This document shows, in pieces, positions 23,235 through 35,374 of a stretch of 64,000 nucleotides of DNA. The notes under the pieces are model-generated. The model was given only the letters and a program-made list of their open reading frames with translations, ran no database searches and was not told the DNA's origin. Made by a program: the position numbers and the translations under genes. The stretch is from Atherinomorus stipes (taxonomy: Eukaryota; Chordata; Actinopteri; Atheriniformes; Atherinidae), in assembly GCA_023101725.1 (NCBI GenBank), contig JALJCO010012873.1, positions 1 to 64,000 on the forward strand, read 5' to 3'. Position 1 is the first letter of the stretch. The number at the start of each line of letters is the position of its first letter.

Positions 23235-23950
23235 GCGGTGTGGTGGTTAGCACTGCTGCTACACAGCAGGAAGGTTCCTGGTTTGAGCCTTGGCTTTGGG
23301 GGAGGGGTTCCAGCAGCGGCCTTCCTGTGTGGAGTAGGGATGTAACGATAACCGGTGAAATGGTTAACCGTGCAAATTCCCAATGATTAGTAATACCGTT
23401 TCAAATTCAAATTATCGTTAAAACCGTGACTGATTACTGCACTTTTAATAACTCCCAGTGATGCTGCTCATTGGCTGGAAAAGCAGCAGCAGTCGCAGTT
23501 TGCAATGTTTCATTTATGAAAACATGGCAGAAGACAATGAAGGCACCCACATGGACATTTTTCCCCCTTTAAAAAGGACAAAGTAGACTTTTAGACCCAT
23601 TTTGGATATTTTTAAAGATGCTGGGGGGTAATTTTATAATACCACAATAAAAATGATAACCATGATCATTTTGGTCACAATAACCGTGATATGAAATTTT
23701 CATATCGTTACATCCCTAGTGTGGAGTTTGCATGTTCTCCTCTTGGATGTGTGGGCTTTCTCCAGGTACTCCGGGTTCCTTCCAGAGTCCAAAGACATGC
23801 ATGTTAGATTAATCAGTCTCTCTAAATTCTCCCCCAGCAGTAAGTGTGAATGGTTGTTTGTCTCTCTGTGTTGGCCCTGTGATGGACTGGCCACCTGTCC
23901 ACAGGTGTACTCCACTGCTCACCTGGTAGCTGCTGGCCTGATCATTTTCA
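23235..23950 (+). mobile_element. tRNA-headed SINE-like dispersed repeat, split by hAT MITE
   Basis: The head has an A-box-like tggtggttagcac at 23241-23253 and a B-box-like ggtttgagcct at 23280-23290, as in a tRNA-derived promoter. The body continues, after removal of the hAT insert, with gagtttgcatgttctcc, ccaaagacatgcatgttaga and gatggactggccacctgtcc, to about 23950. I know this body from an abundant teleost repeat. A separate 3' fragment of it lies at 60132-60215. Confidence 0.75.
23335..23718. mobile_element. hAT MITE with perfect 8-bp duplication
   Basis: Ends TAGGGATGTAACGAT and ATCGTTACATCCCTA are exact inverted repeats with atatc variants inside. The 8-bp GTGTGGAG is duplicated at 23327-23334 and 23719-23726. 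Length 384 bp, non-coding. The duplication length and terminus place it in the hAT superfamily. Confidence 0.92.
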
Positions 23951-24120
23951 ATTCATTTAAAAAAACTGATAAGTAGCCTCAGATCCTGAAACTGTTGTAG
24001 CTGAGAGAAACTCAAACAATGCAAACAAACTTGTTCAGGAGCCAGTTTGTTTGAATTGTTACAGTATTATTATATTATAATATTTGCATCATTAGTATTA
24101 ACACGGTGAAGAGGCAGAAT

Positions 24121-24827
<707 letters not shown>

Positions 24828-25015
24828 ATAATAATAAATCAGATTTATATCGCACTTTTCAAAAAGAACTCAAAGACGCTTTAGAGACAAAATAATAATA
24901 AAGCACGGATATGACAGAAGGGAGAACATGAATGTTATGCAGAGTTAAACAGGTAAGTTTGAGTGATTGTTTGAAGGTGGCCAGAGAGTCAGAGTTCCTG
25001 ATATGGAGAGGGATG
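24828..25015 (-). mobile_element. L2-type LINE 3' end with TTA-repeat tail
   Basis: On the minus strand 24960-25010 reads LHIRNSDSLATFKQSLK, the conserved C-terminal motif of L2-group ORF2. It is followed by an untranslated region ending aagtgcgatataaatctgatttattatta, i.e. a TTA-repeat tail (24828-24838). Only the last 190 bp of the element is present. Confidence 0.8.
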
Positions 25016-25035
25016 GAGGGATGGAGGGATGGACA
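25009..25035. repeat. Short GGGATGGA tandem repeat
   Basis: Three imperfect copies of gggatggagg directly beside the LINE fragment. Confidence 0.8.
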
Positions 25036-27089
25036 TTTATATATACATATAAATGTATATAAATGAGTAAAGATGAATAGAACTGGTCAGAAATGTGAGT
25101 ATCTCCCATGTGAAATGTTGGGAATCTGATCAGGCCTGAGCTTTGTGGCTGAGTAAAGGTCCAGTGAAGAAGAGGGCAGAGAATGGCCTGTATCCAAGAT
25201 GGCCTGCTGACTTTTCCTTTTTCCACTTGATTTACTTGGAAGTCTTTTAACTCCTCTCGGGTGGAGCAATAAATCAAATGCTAAAGGGACCTCACAAAAC
25301 CTCTGAAAAGAAATCAAAGAGGAAAGAAAACAAAACCAAACAAATACAACATTTTTATTTCATTATTTTCATTACTGTGGAACATGTGTTTCTTTCCCAG
25401 CATTCAGTTCATACACTTTTTTTTTTGTCAAATCCATTTAACTGCATACTCATGTCTGGCTCTGAAATAATAAAGAAGTCAACATTTTCTCCTGCGTGAG
25501 CTGCGAGTAGTGTTAAATCCTGGACAACTCCCCTGACACCTTCTTGTTGATCTGAATCCAGACTGTGTGCTCTGAAGTGCTGTACTTTCATGGGAGAGGA
25601 AAAAATAAGACGCCTGCTCCTATGGCAACAGAAAATCAGTTAAATGAAGACAAACAGAAGGCCTCTGAACCTCCACCTACGCACGCAGTAAAAAACACAA
25701 CCTCCTCTCACAATTCCATCAATGTGGTAACTTTGTAGACTCGCTGAATGCTAATGGCTCGTAGCATGCTCCGCTTAAATAGGTCACGACTGGGAATAAT
25801 TGTATTAACTGCTGTAAATAGAAATAAACAGGGGGGGGGGGGGAGTGGAGAACAGTAATGGCTTGTCGGGATCTATTCAGAGGCTTTCTCAGAAAACAGC
25901 GAAGTCTTCAGAGAGGCACTCAAGTGTCACAATTTGACTCATTTTTTTTCTGTAAAAATCTGCCTAAGAAAGCCAATTATGAACAGGAAGATAGAAAAGC
26001 AAAAAGTCTTTAAGACGGGAACTTTGAACCTGATAATATTCTTTAGAAAATGAGCTTCAATGATGTTCATTCAAATCTGAAAAACACAGATAATGGGACT
26101 TCAGAGCTTTCACTCTACCAGCTTTTCACCCTCACATCTGAGTTATTGTAGAAAAGGCATTAAGCTGTGAATAAGAGAGCTGTTCTTCAGCGTGAGATAT
26201 TAGGAAGGCATGAACTAAAAGATTTAGTTTTTCAATGTGATCAGTCCAATTCATTCTCTCTAATTGTAGCCCATCATGACTTGTGCTGAGACATAATGCC
26301 AAGAACAAACTGGGATCTGAGCAGCACACAAACATGCACAGTGGAGGCTGCTGCAGTCAAAACATCCAGAAGTTGATAAATTCCCCCCATCAGCCAAAGA
26401 GAAAGACTGCTGGCCAGATGCAAACCACACACACACAATTACAGCATCAGATCTACCGTATCCGTGCGCTCGTTCACGCACACGTTCCTTTGCTTGGTTT
26501 TCTTTCCAGCTCATCCCGTCAACTTACATGTTTACTTGACTTTTGTCGCGATTGTTGGCCAAACTGCTCGACTCTGGCAGACAAGAGCAAAGTATTCTTT
26601 AAATGTTTGAGCAGATGTCTCCCACAAAGACTGAAGGTAAAAATAAAAGCATATGCGTGAGGCTTGAGAGCTCCGAATGCCATTTAATCTTCATCTCTTC
26701 TCTCCTCAGGGATCTCTGCCTGGAGGCTGATGGTTTTGGGAGCTCATGTGATGTATAAGTTTGCATACAGTATGACAGCACGGCGCTTTGGGCATCGTTA
26801 CAGATGCAAATCATAACTCAATAGACCTAAACTGCTCTTTTTCTTTTTACAAAGCTCTACATTCAAATTCCAGTGAAAAAACAGGAATACAATGATCAGG
26901 AAATGGATTCTACCCACAATCCCGCTGGTTCTGAAGCCAGAGGGAATCCTCTCTGTGCCGCTTTGGGACAGGCAGGATTTCCTGAAGCGGTAGCCTAACA
27001 GTGGTGGGATGTACTGCCATGACGATGTGGAAAATGTCCATGATTCTTTCCACGACATAATCTATTTCCTAACCTAAACCAGCTGCTTG
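25036..27089. other. Unassigned sequence
   Basis: No element or gene recognised. Includes a G-run at about 25831-25842. Confidence 0.45.
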
Positions 27090-27093
27090 TTAA

Positions 27094-27660
27094 AGGGGGA
27101 GTTTATTGTTTTTCAATCTGAACCTTTTTTCTAGCATAAAAAATACATTCATTTACTCACCCAGACAGTTTTGGTGCAACTTGAACTCCTTCAGGAGATA
27201 TTTAGATCCACTCCAGATCAGCGTATGTTCAATATAATGGAAGTGATGGGGTAACCTTGTGCAGCCTCTGAATAAGGCATTATCTGCCACAAACTCCTTC
27301 ATTTCACCAATGTTTTGCTACGAAACATTAGTCGGACCCCCTTTGAGCTCGAAGCGGCTTTTTTTGTGATGATTCGTCCTTATTTAGACATTTTTACTGC
27401 GGCGGCTTTGATGATGTCACTATTATGTGACACCATAACAGGTAAAAAACACTGGTGAAATGAAGGAGTTTGTGGCAGATAATGCCTTATTTAGAGGCTG
27501 CGCGCGGTTGCCCCATCACTTCCATTATATCGCACTGAACTCAAGTGGATCTAAATATCTCCTGAAGGAATTCAAGTTGTACCAAAACTGTCTGGGTGAG
27601 TAAATGAACATATTTCATGCTAGAAAATAGGTCCAGATTGAAAAAAACCAAACTGCCCCT
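27094..27660. mobile_element. TTAA foldback element, intact copy
   Basis: TTAA at 27090-27093 and 27661-27664 flanks inverted ends AGGGGGAGTTT / AAACTGCCCCT. Arms of about 200 bp follow: cagacagttttggt, aggagatatttagatccact, ataatggaagtgatgggg and aataaggcattatctgcc each occur in both orientations. The unique centre is about 27325-27450. No transposase. The TTAA target fits piggyBac- or Kolobok-type mobilisation. Related but diverged arms occur at 38707-38943 and 50125-51676. Confidence 0.85.
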
Positions 27661-28019
27661 TTAATTGTGAGAAAGTATTTGAGTAAAACAACTATTACGC
27701 ACCGATGAGCTGATGTTTCAATGAACAGGTAAATTAGCTCATTACCGTATGTTTGATATGGTTTCCATATTAAACTTAAAATCAAATACTGATTTTACGA
27801 GTTATCTGGGTGATATGCAGAAATAAAGTGTTGAAATACTTTCAAAGACAGTAAAGATCACCCAAAGTTAATAAAGAAATAAATAAACGTTTACACAGCT
27901 TATTCACTAGTCTCAAACTTTTACTCACAAGACTCTTTCAGTACTCTGACCACTGTGATGTCACAATTCCCCACTTTCCTTATTTGGTCAATCCAGGCAG
28001 AGGGAGAGCAGCAGGACCC

Positions 28020-28195
28020 ATGAGCGACAGTCCTGCAGGTTTTTCATTTTTTCCTGCTCCAACCCACCAGACTCAAATGAAACGGACCCAACAGTCTGAA
28101 GTTCTGTACCATGACTCATTATTTCAGTTTGGTATGTTGGAGCAGGAAACACTGTTAACCTGCAGGACTGTGCGCCTCGTGGAACTGAGTTATAT
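28020..28195. mobile_element. Degenerate hAT MITE ('cctgcaggttt' family)
   Basis: cagtcctgcaggtttt...cctgctccaaccc on the left and ttggagcaggaaacac...aacctgcaggactgtg on the right are inverted. They match the family at 52133-52340. The ends and duplication are eroded. Confidence 0.65.
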
Positions 28196-28690
28196 AGTCC
28201 TGAGTCAGCATGGCACGCCAGATTTCCCTTCTCAGTAAAAGTGTTGGGTATGGTAATGAGATGATCTGGCCAGAGACCAAGTAGAGTTCATTTTTGATTG
28301 GCTTATCTTTTAGGCTATAACCCTATACAGAGAAACTAGGTCAACCTGCCAGCTGCTGGCAGTCAGAGTCTGCTAAGAGGCTATCTTTTTTAGCATCATT
28401 GGGACTTCAGACAGTAAACGTATGTTTATCAGACAGGACAGCATTTAAAAAAAAAAATGTTTTTTTTTTTAAATCCATTTGTTTGAAAACCCCAACCTGA
28501 ATTTACCCATGTTCAGCAGTCAGACTAGCTCAACTGACACCGGTGTATGTGCTGGGGGAGGGGAAGGTTGTTAGCTTGATAGTTTGCTCTAACTGAAGAG
28601 TATAAATTAAATAGAAAGATAACTTACGTAGCATGATAAGCTGCTGTCTGAACTGTTTTTGAATAACAACATAACTTTTCCACCTTAAAA
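28196..28690. other. Unassigned sequence
   Basis: No gene or family recognised; two homopolymer runs near 28448-28470. Confidence 0.45.
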
Positions 28691-29365
28691 TAACATGTTT
28701 CTGACTCGTTTTGATGGCACACCAACATTCATTTTTCCCATTTTTGAGCCATCTCTATCCAGCAGTGTCCCGAGGCTCAGAAACTGAGAGGGACTCAACT
28801 GCAGTCACGATACGTTGCCGTATATCCAATCCACGCCGGAAGCCCCAATGTGAAGTTTTTTCTTCATGTAACTTACTAAAATCTAACCCTGACCCTTCCC
28901 CTAACCCTAATCACCCGAATACACCATACAAACCGCAGGTAGATACCCTTGGTGGTGTTCAACTAACTTCCGCTTGAGACTTCCTGTAGGCTATGGATTG
29001 GATGTGTGGCGGCGCCCTTGTCGGCCATTGTGACTGCAGTTAAGTACTCTCGCAGAAACTGCACTATGGAACTTTTCCATCCAGGGCGGGGGCGTAACGT
29101 TGCAGCTGACTATTGGTTGCGCACCGCGTCACGTCCTAGTAAACGGATATGAACCAGATATGAACACAGCGGGTGTTTTGAACATGCGTCATGGCAGATT
29201 TGGCAAAGAAATGTAAGGAAACATTGCCGGAGGAAGAGAGGAAAAGAGAGGAAGGGACAGAACAAGAGTCAAGATAGAACTGTCTTTTACTGGCTGGAGT
29301 GAATCACAGTACAGGTACGATGTAAGATGGATGCTAGTTTAGCAGTCAAGACGGGGCACGTGACT
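28691..29365 (+). repeat. Dispersed repeat block, copy 2, with nested MITE
   Basis: Second copy of the block at 11360-11765. The parts match at 28691-28790 and 29050-29350, and the inserted 28799-29042 has no counterpart in copy 1. From ATG 29191 it reads MADLAKKCKETLPEEERKRE and then meets TAG (frame shift relative to RDRTRVK). It remains unnamed. Confidence 0.55.
28799..29042. mobile_element. Small MITE with ACTGCAGTCAC ends
   Basis: ACTGCAGTCAC at 28799-28809 and GTGACTGCAGT at 29032-29042 are exact inverts. 'atccaatcca' inside is also mirrored (ggattggat). It is absent from the sister repeat at 11360, so it is a later insertion. Target duplication not resolved. Confidence 0.65.
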
Positions 29366-29993
29366 AGCTGCATTTACATTGAAAACCTGTTCTCCAAAGT
29401 CATACGTACTATACGGTCGTTTTTGCATGCACGAAAATACGCTCTCTGTGAACGTATTTCACACGCTCCCTGTCACCCCGGGCGGTGGCAGGAGGAGAAA
29501 TGACGGCGAGTCTGACTAAAGAGAAGGAAGCCGACTGAAGAAAGATATTTAACAACTGGTTGAAACACTTGAGGCAGTGTTTAGCTCAACTAGTTGGGAA
29601 GCTGCTCCAGTAATCAGCGGCTGCAGTTCTTCCACGCAGCCGGTCTCGCCACAATTCTCAGCCTGGGACCCACTTCAGCCCCCACTCTCTGCCCCCCTTT
29701 CCCCCTCCTCCCATCCTGTGATATAAAGGCCATCAAAGCCTGAATAAACACCTGATTACGATACGAAAGTGTACATTTATTATGTCGCTTATTTGAATTC
29801 TGTTTATTTATGTTCATTGACGAATGTGCACATATATGACATGAAAAAAGTTACTGCCAGCCACCGCAACACCGCACATGTCCTGTTAATCCCTTTCTTC
29901 CGGCTCGTTGTTAATAGCGTCCTTAGCAACCACCGTAGCAACAATCACAAAACCTGAAAGAATGTCCGTCAACATGAAAAAGGACTTTAGGTC

Positions 29994-30149
29994 GTTTACA
30001 TGACCGTACCGTACCGACTTCTTCCGCTTATCCGGGATCGGGTCGCGGGGGCAGCTGCCTAAGCAGGGAAGCCCAGACTTCCCTCACCCCGGCCACAGCC
30101 GCCAGCTCATCCGGGGGGATCCCGAGGCTGGAGGTGAGGTTTACATGAC
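29994..30149. repeat. Target-site duplications of the Rex3 stub
   Basis: GTTTACATGAC occurs at 29994-30004 and 30139-30149, exactly flanking 30005-30138. Confidence 0.9.
30005..30138 (-). mobile_element. Rex3: 5'-truncated Rex3 stub, 134 bp
   Basis: On the minus strand it carries the last about 35 codons of Rex3 (GIPPDELAAVAGVREVWASL and PRPDPG-stop) and a GGTAC-repeat tail. Over about 110 aligned bases it differs from the 3' end of the full-length copy (5298-5410) at a single position that I can see. The first about 10 bp at its 5' side (ctccagcctc-type) are not Rex3. With an 11-bp duplication it is a recent insertion by the same subfamily. Confidence 0.93.
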
Positions 30150-30426
30150 ACGAATGGATATTATGAAAACAATGTGTATATTTGACGCTAGAAAAGTTAT
30201 TAGAACAAAGCTGAAACCGCAATCTATCTTAAGAAATATAAATTTCTACTGAAGATTGAAGGGGCATCCGCCATTTTTCTTTTGGTCACACCAGAGAGGA
30301 ACGCGGCAGTCACGTAACCACCACTGGGAGTCGCTATTGGACGCTTTTAAGGAAAACGTGAATATAGGTCATATTTTCGTGCATACAAAAACGACCGTAT
30401 AGTACGTGACTTTGGAAGACAGGTTG

Positions 30427-33400
30427 GATCAGTTATATTTAGACAGAATTGTACGTTCGTAATGCTTTTGACATGCGCAAGGGCTCCCAATTCGGAAGAA
30501 GACGAGTTTTCTTTTTTTAAATTTATAATCTATTGACCGACGAAATGCTCAAGAATCATTAACTCTTTCGGTTTCTAACAAAAGCGTTGCATTCACCACA
30601 GTCACGTTCTGTTTTGCTTCTGCCGTCCTCCCTGAATCTGCAACGTCATGCTACCCCAACATGGTTCAAGCATGCGCAGACAAAATTCCACAGAAATGAT
30701 CAGAATGAGTTTTTACATGGTCATTTTTTCCTTTCCGATTGAGGCCGATCGGATCAGTAGACATGTTTATGTGACGTATTTTTATCCCGATTGGCTTTCG
30801 ATCAGATCAAAACTGCTCCGTTTAAACGTAGCTACTAAGAAAACTTCTAAAAACTGCATAATGGGTCTTTAAAGCCAATATAGACCGATACCAATATCGG
30901 GACAATACTATCATGAATCATTATTCATAACCATAGATACGTGCAGCAAGCATGACATCATCTGTAATTTTGCACAGCTGCAGGTAATTAGCATATTTTC
31001 ATATGTAGAAATCCTGCTGGAGTTATTTTGACTCAGATTTGTACGGATGAGTTTAAGGTGTTGTACTCAAAAACACGTTTGACAAAAAATGCCCCTGATT
31101 GAAGAGTTGTGCTCACTTGCTGACCAACGACTCGAGTCATTCACAGGTCATCCTCATCCTCCCCCCACCCCCTGGTAAGTGTCCAGCAGTTCAGCCACTC
31201 AGAAGACTCGTCCAAATTTTCTGATTTGTGTTTCGTCATTTTGAATTAATTAAAAACAAAAGTTTGGCATTATGATGAGTATAAAGCTCATATTGCGAAT
31301 TAAAAAAGTAAAGATGATCATAGCAGGTCTGCTTTAAGAAAATTAAAGCAAGTTGCAGTTGATTTTGGAGACCTGGTGGTCAAAGAATCATGCGGGTTTC
31401 ATAAACATATACAGGATGAGAGATCGTAGCAAGGTTAGTTCACTGTTGTTCAAGTGTAAATCTTATGTGAGTATGTGTGACTCACGCTGGGTAGTGACAC
31501 ATCCAGCAGTGACAGGCCCGCCTGGGCCACAGAATCTTTTTATTTGCTCCGACTGCAGGGTGAGCGTAGCCGAGGTTTGTGTGAGTCACAGGCAAAACAA
31601 GACAGGAAGCTTTCGCCCTGGGATTGGTTGGTGTTTTGAGTTTTTAGACCCCAGAAAACCTTCAAATTTTCCCCATTCACAAATCAACACTTGCATGCGT
31701 CAGTAGGTTGAGTAATATTAGATGTATGCAGCATAGAGACAACCTGATTCTGGGTTAGAACTGTGCACACTCTGTAAAAATCTATCTAGCAAGAGGATTT
31801 GTTTCATGCTACCACCTGTGTGTTGCTCTACTCTCAGACCCGGTGTAACTAATTTCACCGATTATTCAGGAAGCGTGGTGTTGCAAAAGCTGCTCTCAAA
31901 TCCATCCACATGTTTCATGTCCAGTGCAGCGACGGCCCAGGAGTCTGCTCTGTCGTTGACAGTCTCCACTGGCCCGTGGAGACAAGACCAAAGATGCCCA
32001 GGGACCCCGCATCATCGTCCGGCAGCCCAAACTCTGACCGAGAGAAAAACATTTGACAGGAACAAAACACAGATCTCTTTGGTTTCTCAGTGGATGCCTG
32101 GGGAGCACGAGAGATGAAGATTCGGCTTGAAAGATGATATGTATAAAACATGAGCAGACTCGCAGAGTGAGGTGAGCACTGAGCACTGCCTTGGAGAACA
32201 GACTAAATATAACGTGTATGTCTGATTTATGACCCTCTAACCTTTTAACCTGGAGATTTGAAGGTGCTACAGTATACTGCATATCAAATAATTTAAAGAT
32301 GTCAGTTGGGTTTACACTTTGCAAATCCTTTTCTTTTCCTATTTGCTTCCTTTCCAGAGAATACACAATAGATTATCCAATACACAATGCTTTTAACAAG
32401 ACAGTTAAGAGTGCAGCTTCCATTCTCAAAGCAGCATCACTCAGCATACAGCATGTACATCTTATTAGATAGACAAGTCTTTGTTCTACAGAAACAAAGA
32501 GAAAGTCTTTAAAAAAAAAAAGGAAAAGCAAAAACAGAGACACACAGGAACATATAATATCCATGTTAGGATAAAAACATTACGCTCATTAGTGGGATCT
32601 CATGTGAAGGGTTGGAAACTCCGAGGATATGAGTTAAGTGAGCTGACATGTACACAGGAAAACACATTACTATTTCAGCTGGTGTTGCTGCTTCCGTGCT
32701 GCTCTGCAACCATTTTGAGTCATCCTCTACCCCTGCTCTTAATTGTTAATGATTTCTTCAAATGCAAGCTGGTATCGCGCTACCCTCCCCCCTCCCCCCG
32801 AAGGTGCAACATTCCAAGATGTAAAGCCGATGTTAATCCACAAATGAGTTTTTCAACTGACACTGGAGAATTGGAGAGCATGCTGATAGCATGAGAGTGT
32901 ACTTTCTACCTAAAATAAAATAAAATAAAATTAAATGAAATAAAAATCCCAAAACCCCGACTAGATCTTTAAAATAACTGGAGGTGGGGTGGGGGGACGC
33001 ACCGAAGAACTGGGAGTACTCTGTGGTTGAAAGAGCTTTAGATAGTGCACGTTGGAAAACCAGGGTCAATATTGGTTTGGCTTTTACCCGCTTCAGAGCT
33101 TTGAAGGAAGAACGATGCGGCCATTAGCCCGAGCGGAGGGGTTGTCGATTTGAATAGTGTTTACGAACAGAAACGGGAAGCAACTCCGGACTCTACCTTT
33201 AATGCTTTACATAAAGATGTTCATTTTCATACCACTTTATTTACATAAAAGAGACTTCCATATCTGCTAAGTCGTCATAAAAAGCCACTAAGCATGCAGG
33301 CTTGATGTTTAAGGTTCCATTTCTTCCAAAGGTTGCACAACTTTACAGTAACTGAGCCTTGGACTCTGTCCTTTTCTTTATTCCTTAAGTGTCAAATAGC

Positions 33401-35374
33401 TGTTGATCCATCTCAGAGATGCTTATTTTATTGTTTGGCAGCAGTCCCACACAGTGTGGTGGCAGCTGTATCAGACACTCACAGCAAACCTTCATGACCG
33501 TGGATCCATAAACATGACATTTAAGTTCACGGCTGCCTCTGTTAAATGAATGATTTTTCTGTCTTGTCTTCATTCACTCAGCCTTTATTCATCCCCACAT
33601 TTACCATTCGGTGAGCTGTAGCTATCGCTACAGGTTGAGGCAACATTATCTGCTGGTTAGGTTTAGGAAACAGACCCTCGGTTTGATTTAAGAATGGCTT
33701 ATGCTTTGGTAAAAGATTGTGGTTAGGGTTTAAAAACACTTCATAACGTTGAATAAGGATGTGTAATGTTCTGAAAGGAAACGCTCTTCCGGACACTTGC
33801 ATGTTTGTGTTAATGAAAGCAACTGACTAAACTAGCTTAAAGTAAATACATTTAAAAAGTGAAAAATAAGTTTTAAAAATATTTAGAAAATTAACTGCAA
33901 TCTACGAAAAAGTTCAATATGATCTATAATGACCTAATTAGCTAAGCTAATGAAAATGTTTGCTCTTGTTAGCTGTTAGCATATTAAGATAATCATAATG
34001 AACAGATTAGCTTAAAGAATAAAAACAGATCAGTTAAAAGGAATAAAACTGAAATAATGGCTAATGGATCAACAGGTAAGTTATTAATCAACTTTTGTGT
34101 GATTAGTGGCTCTACTTACAGCTATTAAATATATCAGCACAAGCAACCATAATAATTGTTTGCTCTTTTTGTCTCTCTTGCTGCTAAACTCAGCATGTGC
34201 AACACACTAGCTAGTTGCGAGTTGCTAACTCAATGACAACCCAACCGATTTTCCACTTGATGGCAGGTAATTACCATCAGCATTATTAGATGTTTCTTAC
34301 TTCATTAATAAGCTTCATTATTCCTTATAAATGATGTTAAAACAAAAACATCTCAATGATGTTGCTGAGACTTAATCTGTGAGTATAACACTAAAACCAA
34401 CGAGTATAGAACAACAAGAGGTGACACTAAATAGCACGCTCCATTGCAACATTTCCCCCATGCGCATCCGCCATTTTGGACTGAAGTGAGCAGTTTATCG
34501 CTATTGTACAGACCTAATAAAACAACAAAGTCATTTTAAAAAGCTTAAAACTTCTTAATTATTATTAAAACGCATTAACACATAGCAAGCCTATCAAGAG
34601 GAAGGTAATTACATCCATTTTCCTAAATATTGTAATGTCTTCTTGCATGCCACTATAAAGTAGATGCTGAAAGTGTTCTTTCAATAAGCTTTCCAAATCA
34701 AATGAGTAATCCAAGGCCCCGTTTAACTCTGGAAACAAAAAAAAACATTTAATCCCAGGCAATGCAATTGAAAATTCATAATGTCTGCGGGTGTCTACAA
34801 GGTGCACTAATCCACGACTTCAAAGAAGTAATTTTTCTCCACTTATCTATTTCAATCAGGTAAGCCGAGTGACCCTTGAACAGCTCCACATCTTACGTGA
34901 GGACCATATAACCAAAAGTCCAGCAGGGGTCCTCGTTCAACTCAAAAATAAAATAATCTAAGATTAATCAAATGGCTCTTACAACTATTATTGAGAATAG
35001 AAAAACAAAAAAACAACCCCCCCCCCCCCCCCCCCCCCAACTATTACTGCGAATATAGACCTGTCCACGTACCCATATCTCCAGAATGAAGTCTGTTTTA
35101 GTCCAAGATGGCGGACACGTATTTCCAAAAACACAGCTGACTGTCGCCTCTTGGTATCTATACTCTTTCCTAAAACTGAGCTAAAACTTGCTAGAATTCT
35201 ACAGTTGCAGCTTTTTTGATGTAGCAACATGTTGCGATGAAAATTAATCTGTAACTGGCCTTGATTTTAGCATGAACATCACTTGTTACTAGAAATAACT
35301 ACATGGTGAAGGTTAGAAAAAGATTATGTTTAGTATTCACATACATTCTTGCAACTGTTTGCACCATGGGCGCC
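30427..35374. other. Large unassigned stretch
   Basis: I see no gene, RNA or nameable element in most of this. Minor items: a 'cgataccaatatcgg' string near 30885 like hAT-type repeats; AAAAT repeats at 32913-32945; poly-C at 35017-35038. The open frames (up to 156 codons, minus strand at 31896-32366) have no recognisable domain. Confidence 0.4.
35017..35038. repeat. Poly-C tract, 22 bases
   Basis: Uninterrupted C run preceded by an A-rich segment. Confidence 0.95.

Larger units (their letters stand above)
29383..30426. mobile_element. DNA transposon relic with about 55-bp terminal inverted repeats
   Basis: The left end aacctgttctccaaagtca, tacgtactatacggtcg and tttttgcatgcacgaaaata (29385-29450) is mirrored by tattttcgtgcatacaaaaa, cgaccgtatagtacg and tgactttggaagacaggtt (30370-30426). 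Internal sequence shows no transposase. It contains the Rex3 stub at 30005-30138. Confidence 0.75.

Noticed and set aside
28880..28925. Telomere-like ctaaccctaa string
   Set aside because: Only one or two imperfect units within a MITE; no array, so not an interstitial telomere.
31896..32366. 156-codon open frame, minus strand
   Set aside because: No domain, no splice signals, irregular composition; length is plausible by chance in 64 kb read in six frames.
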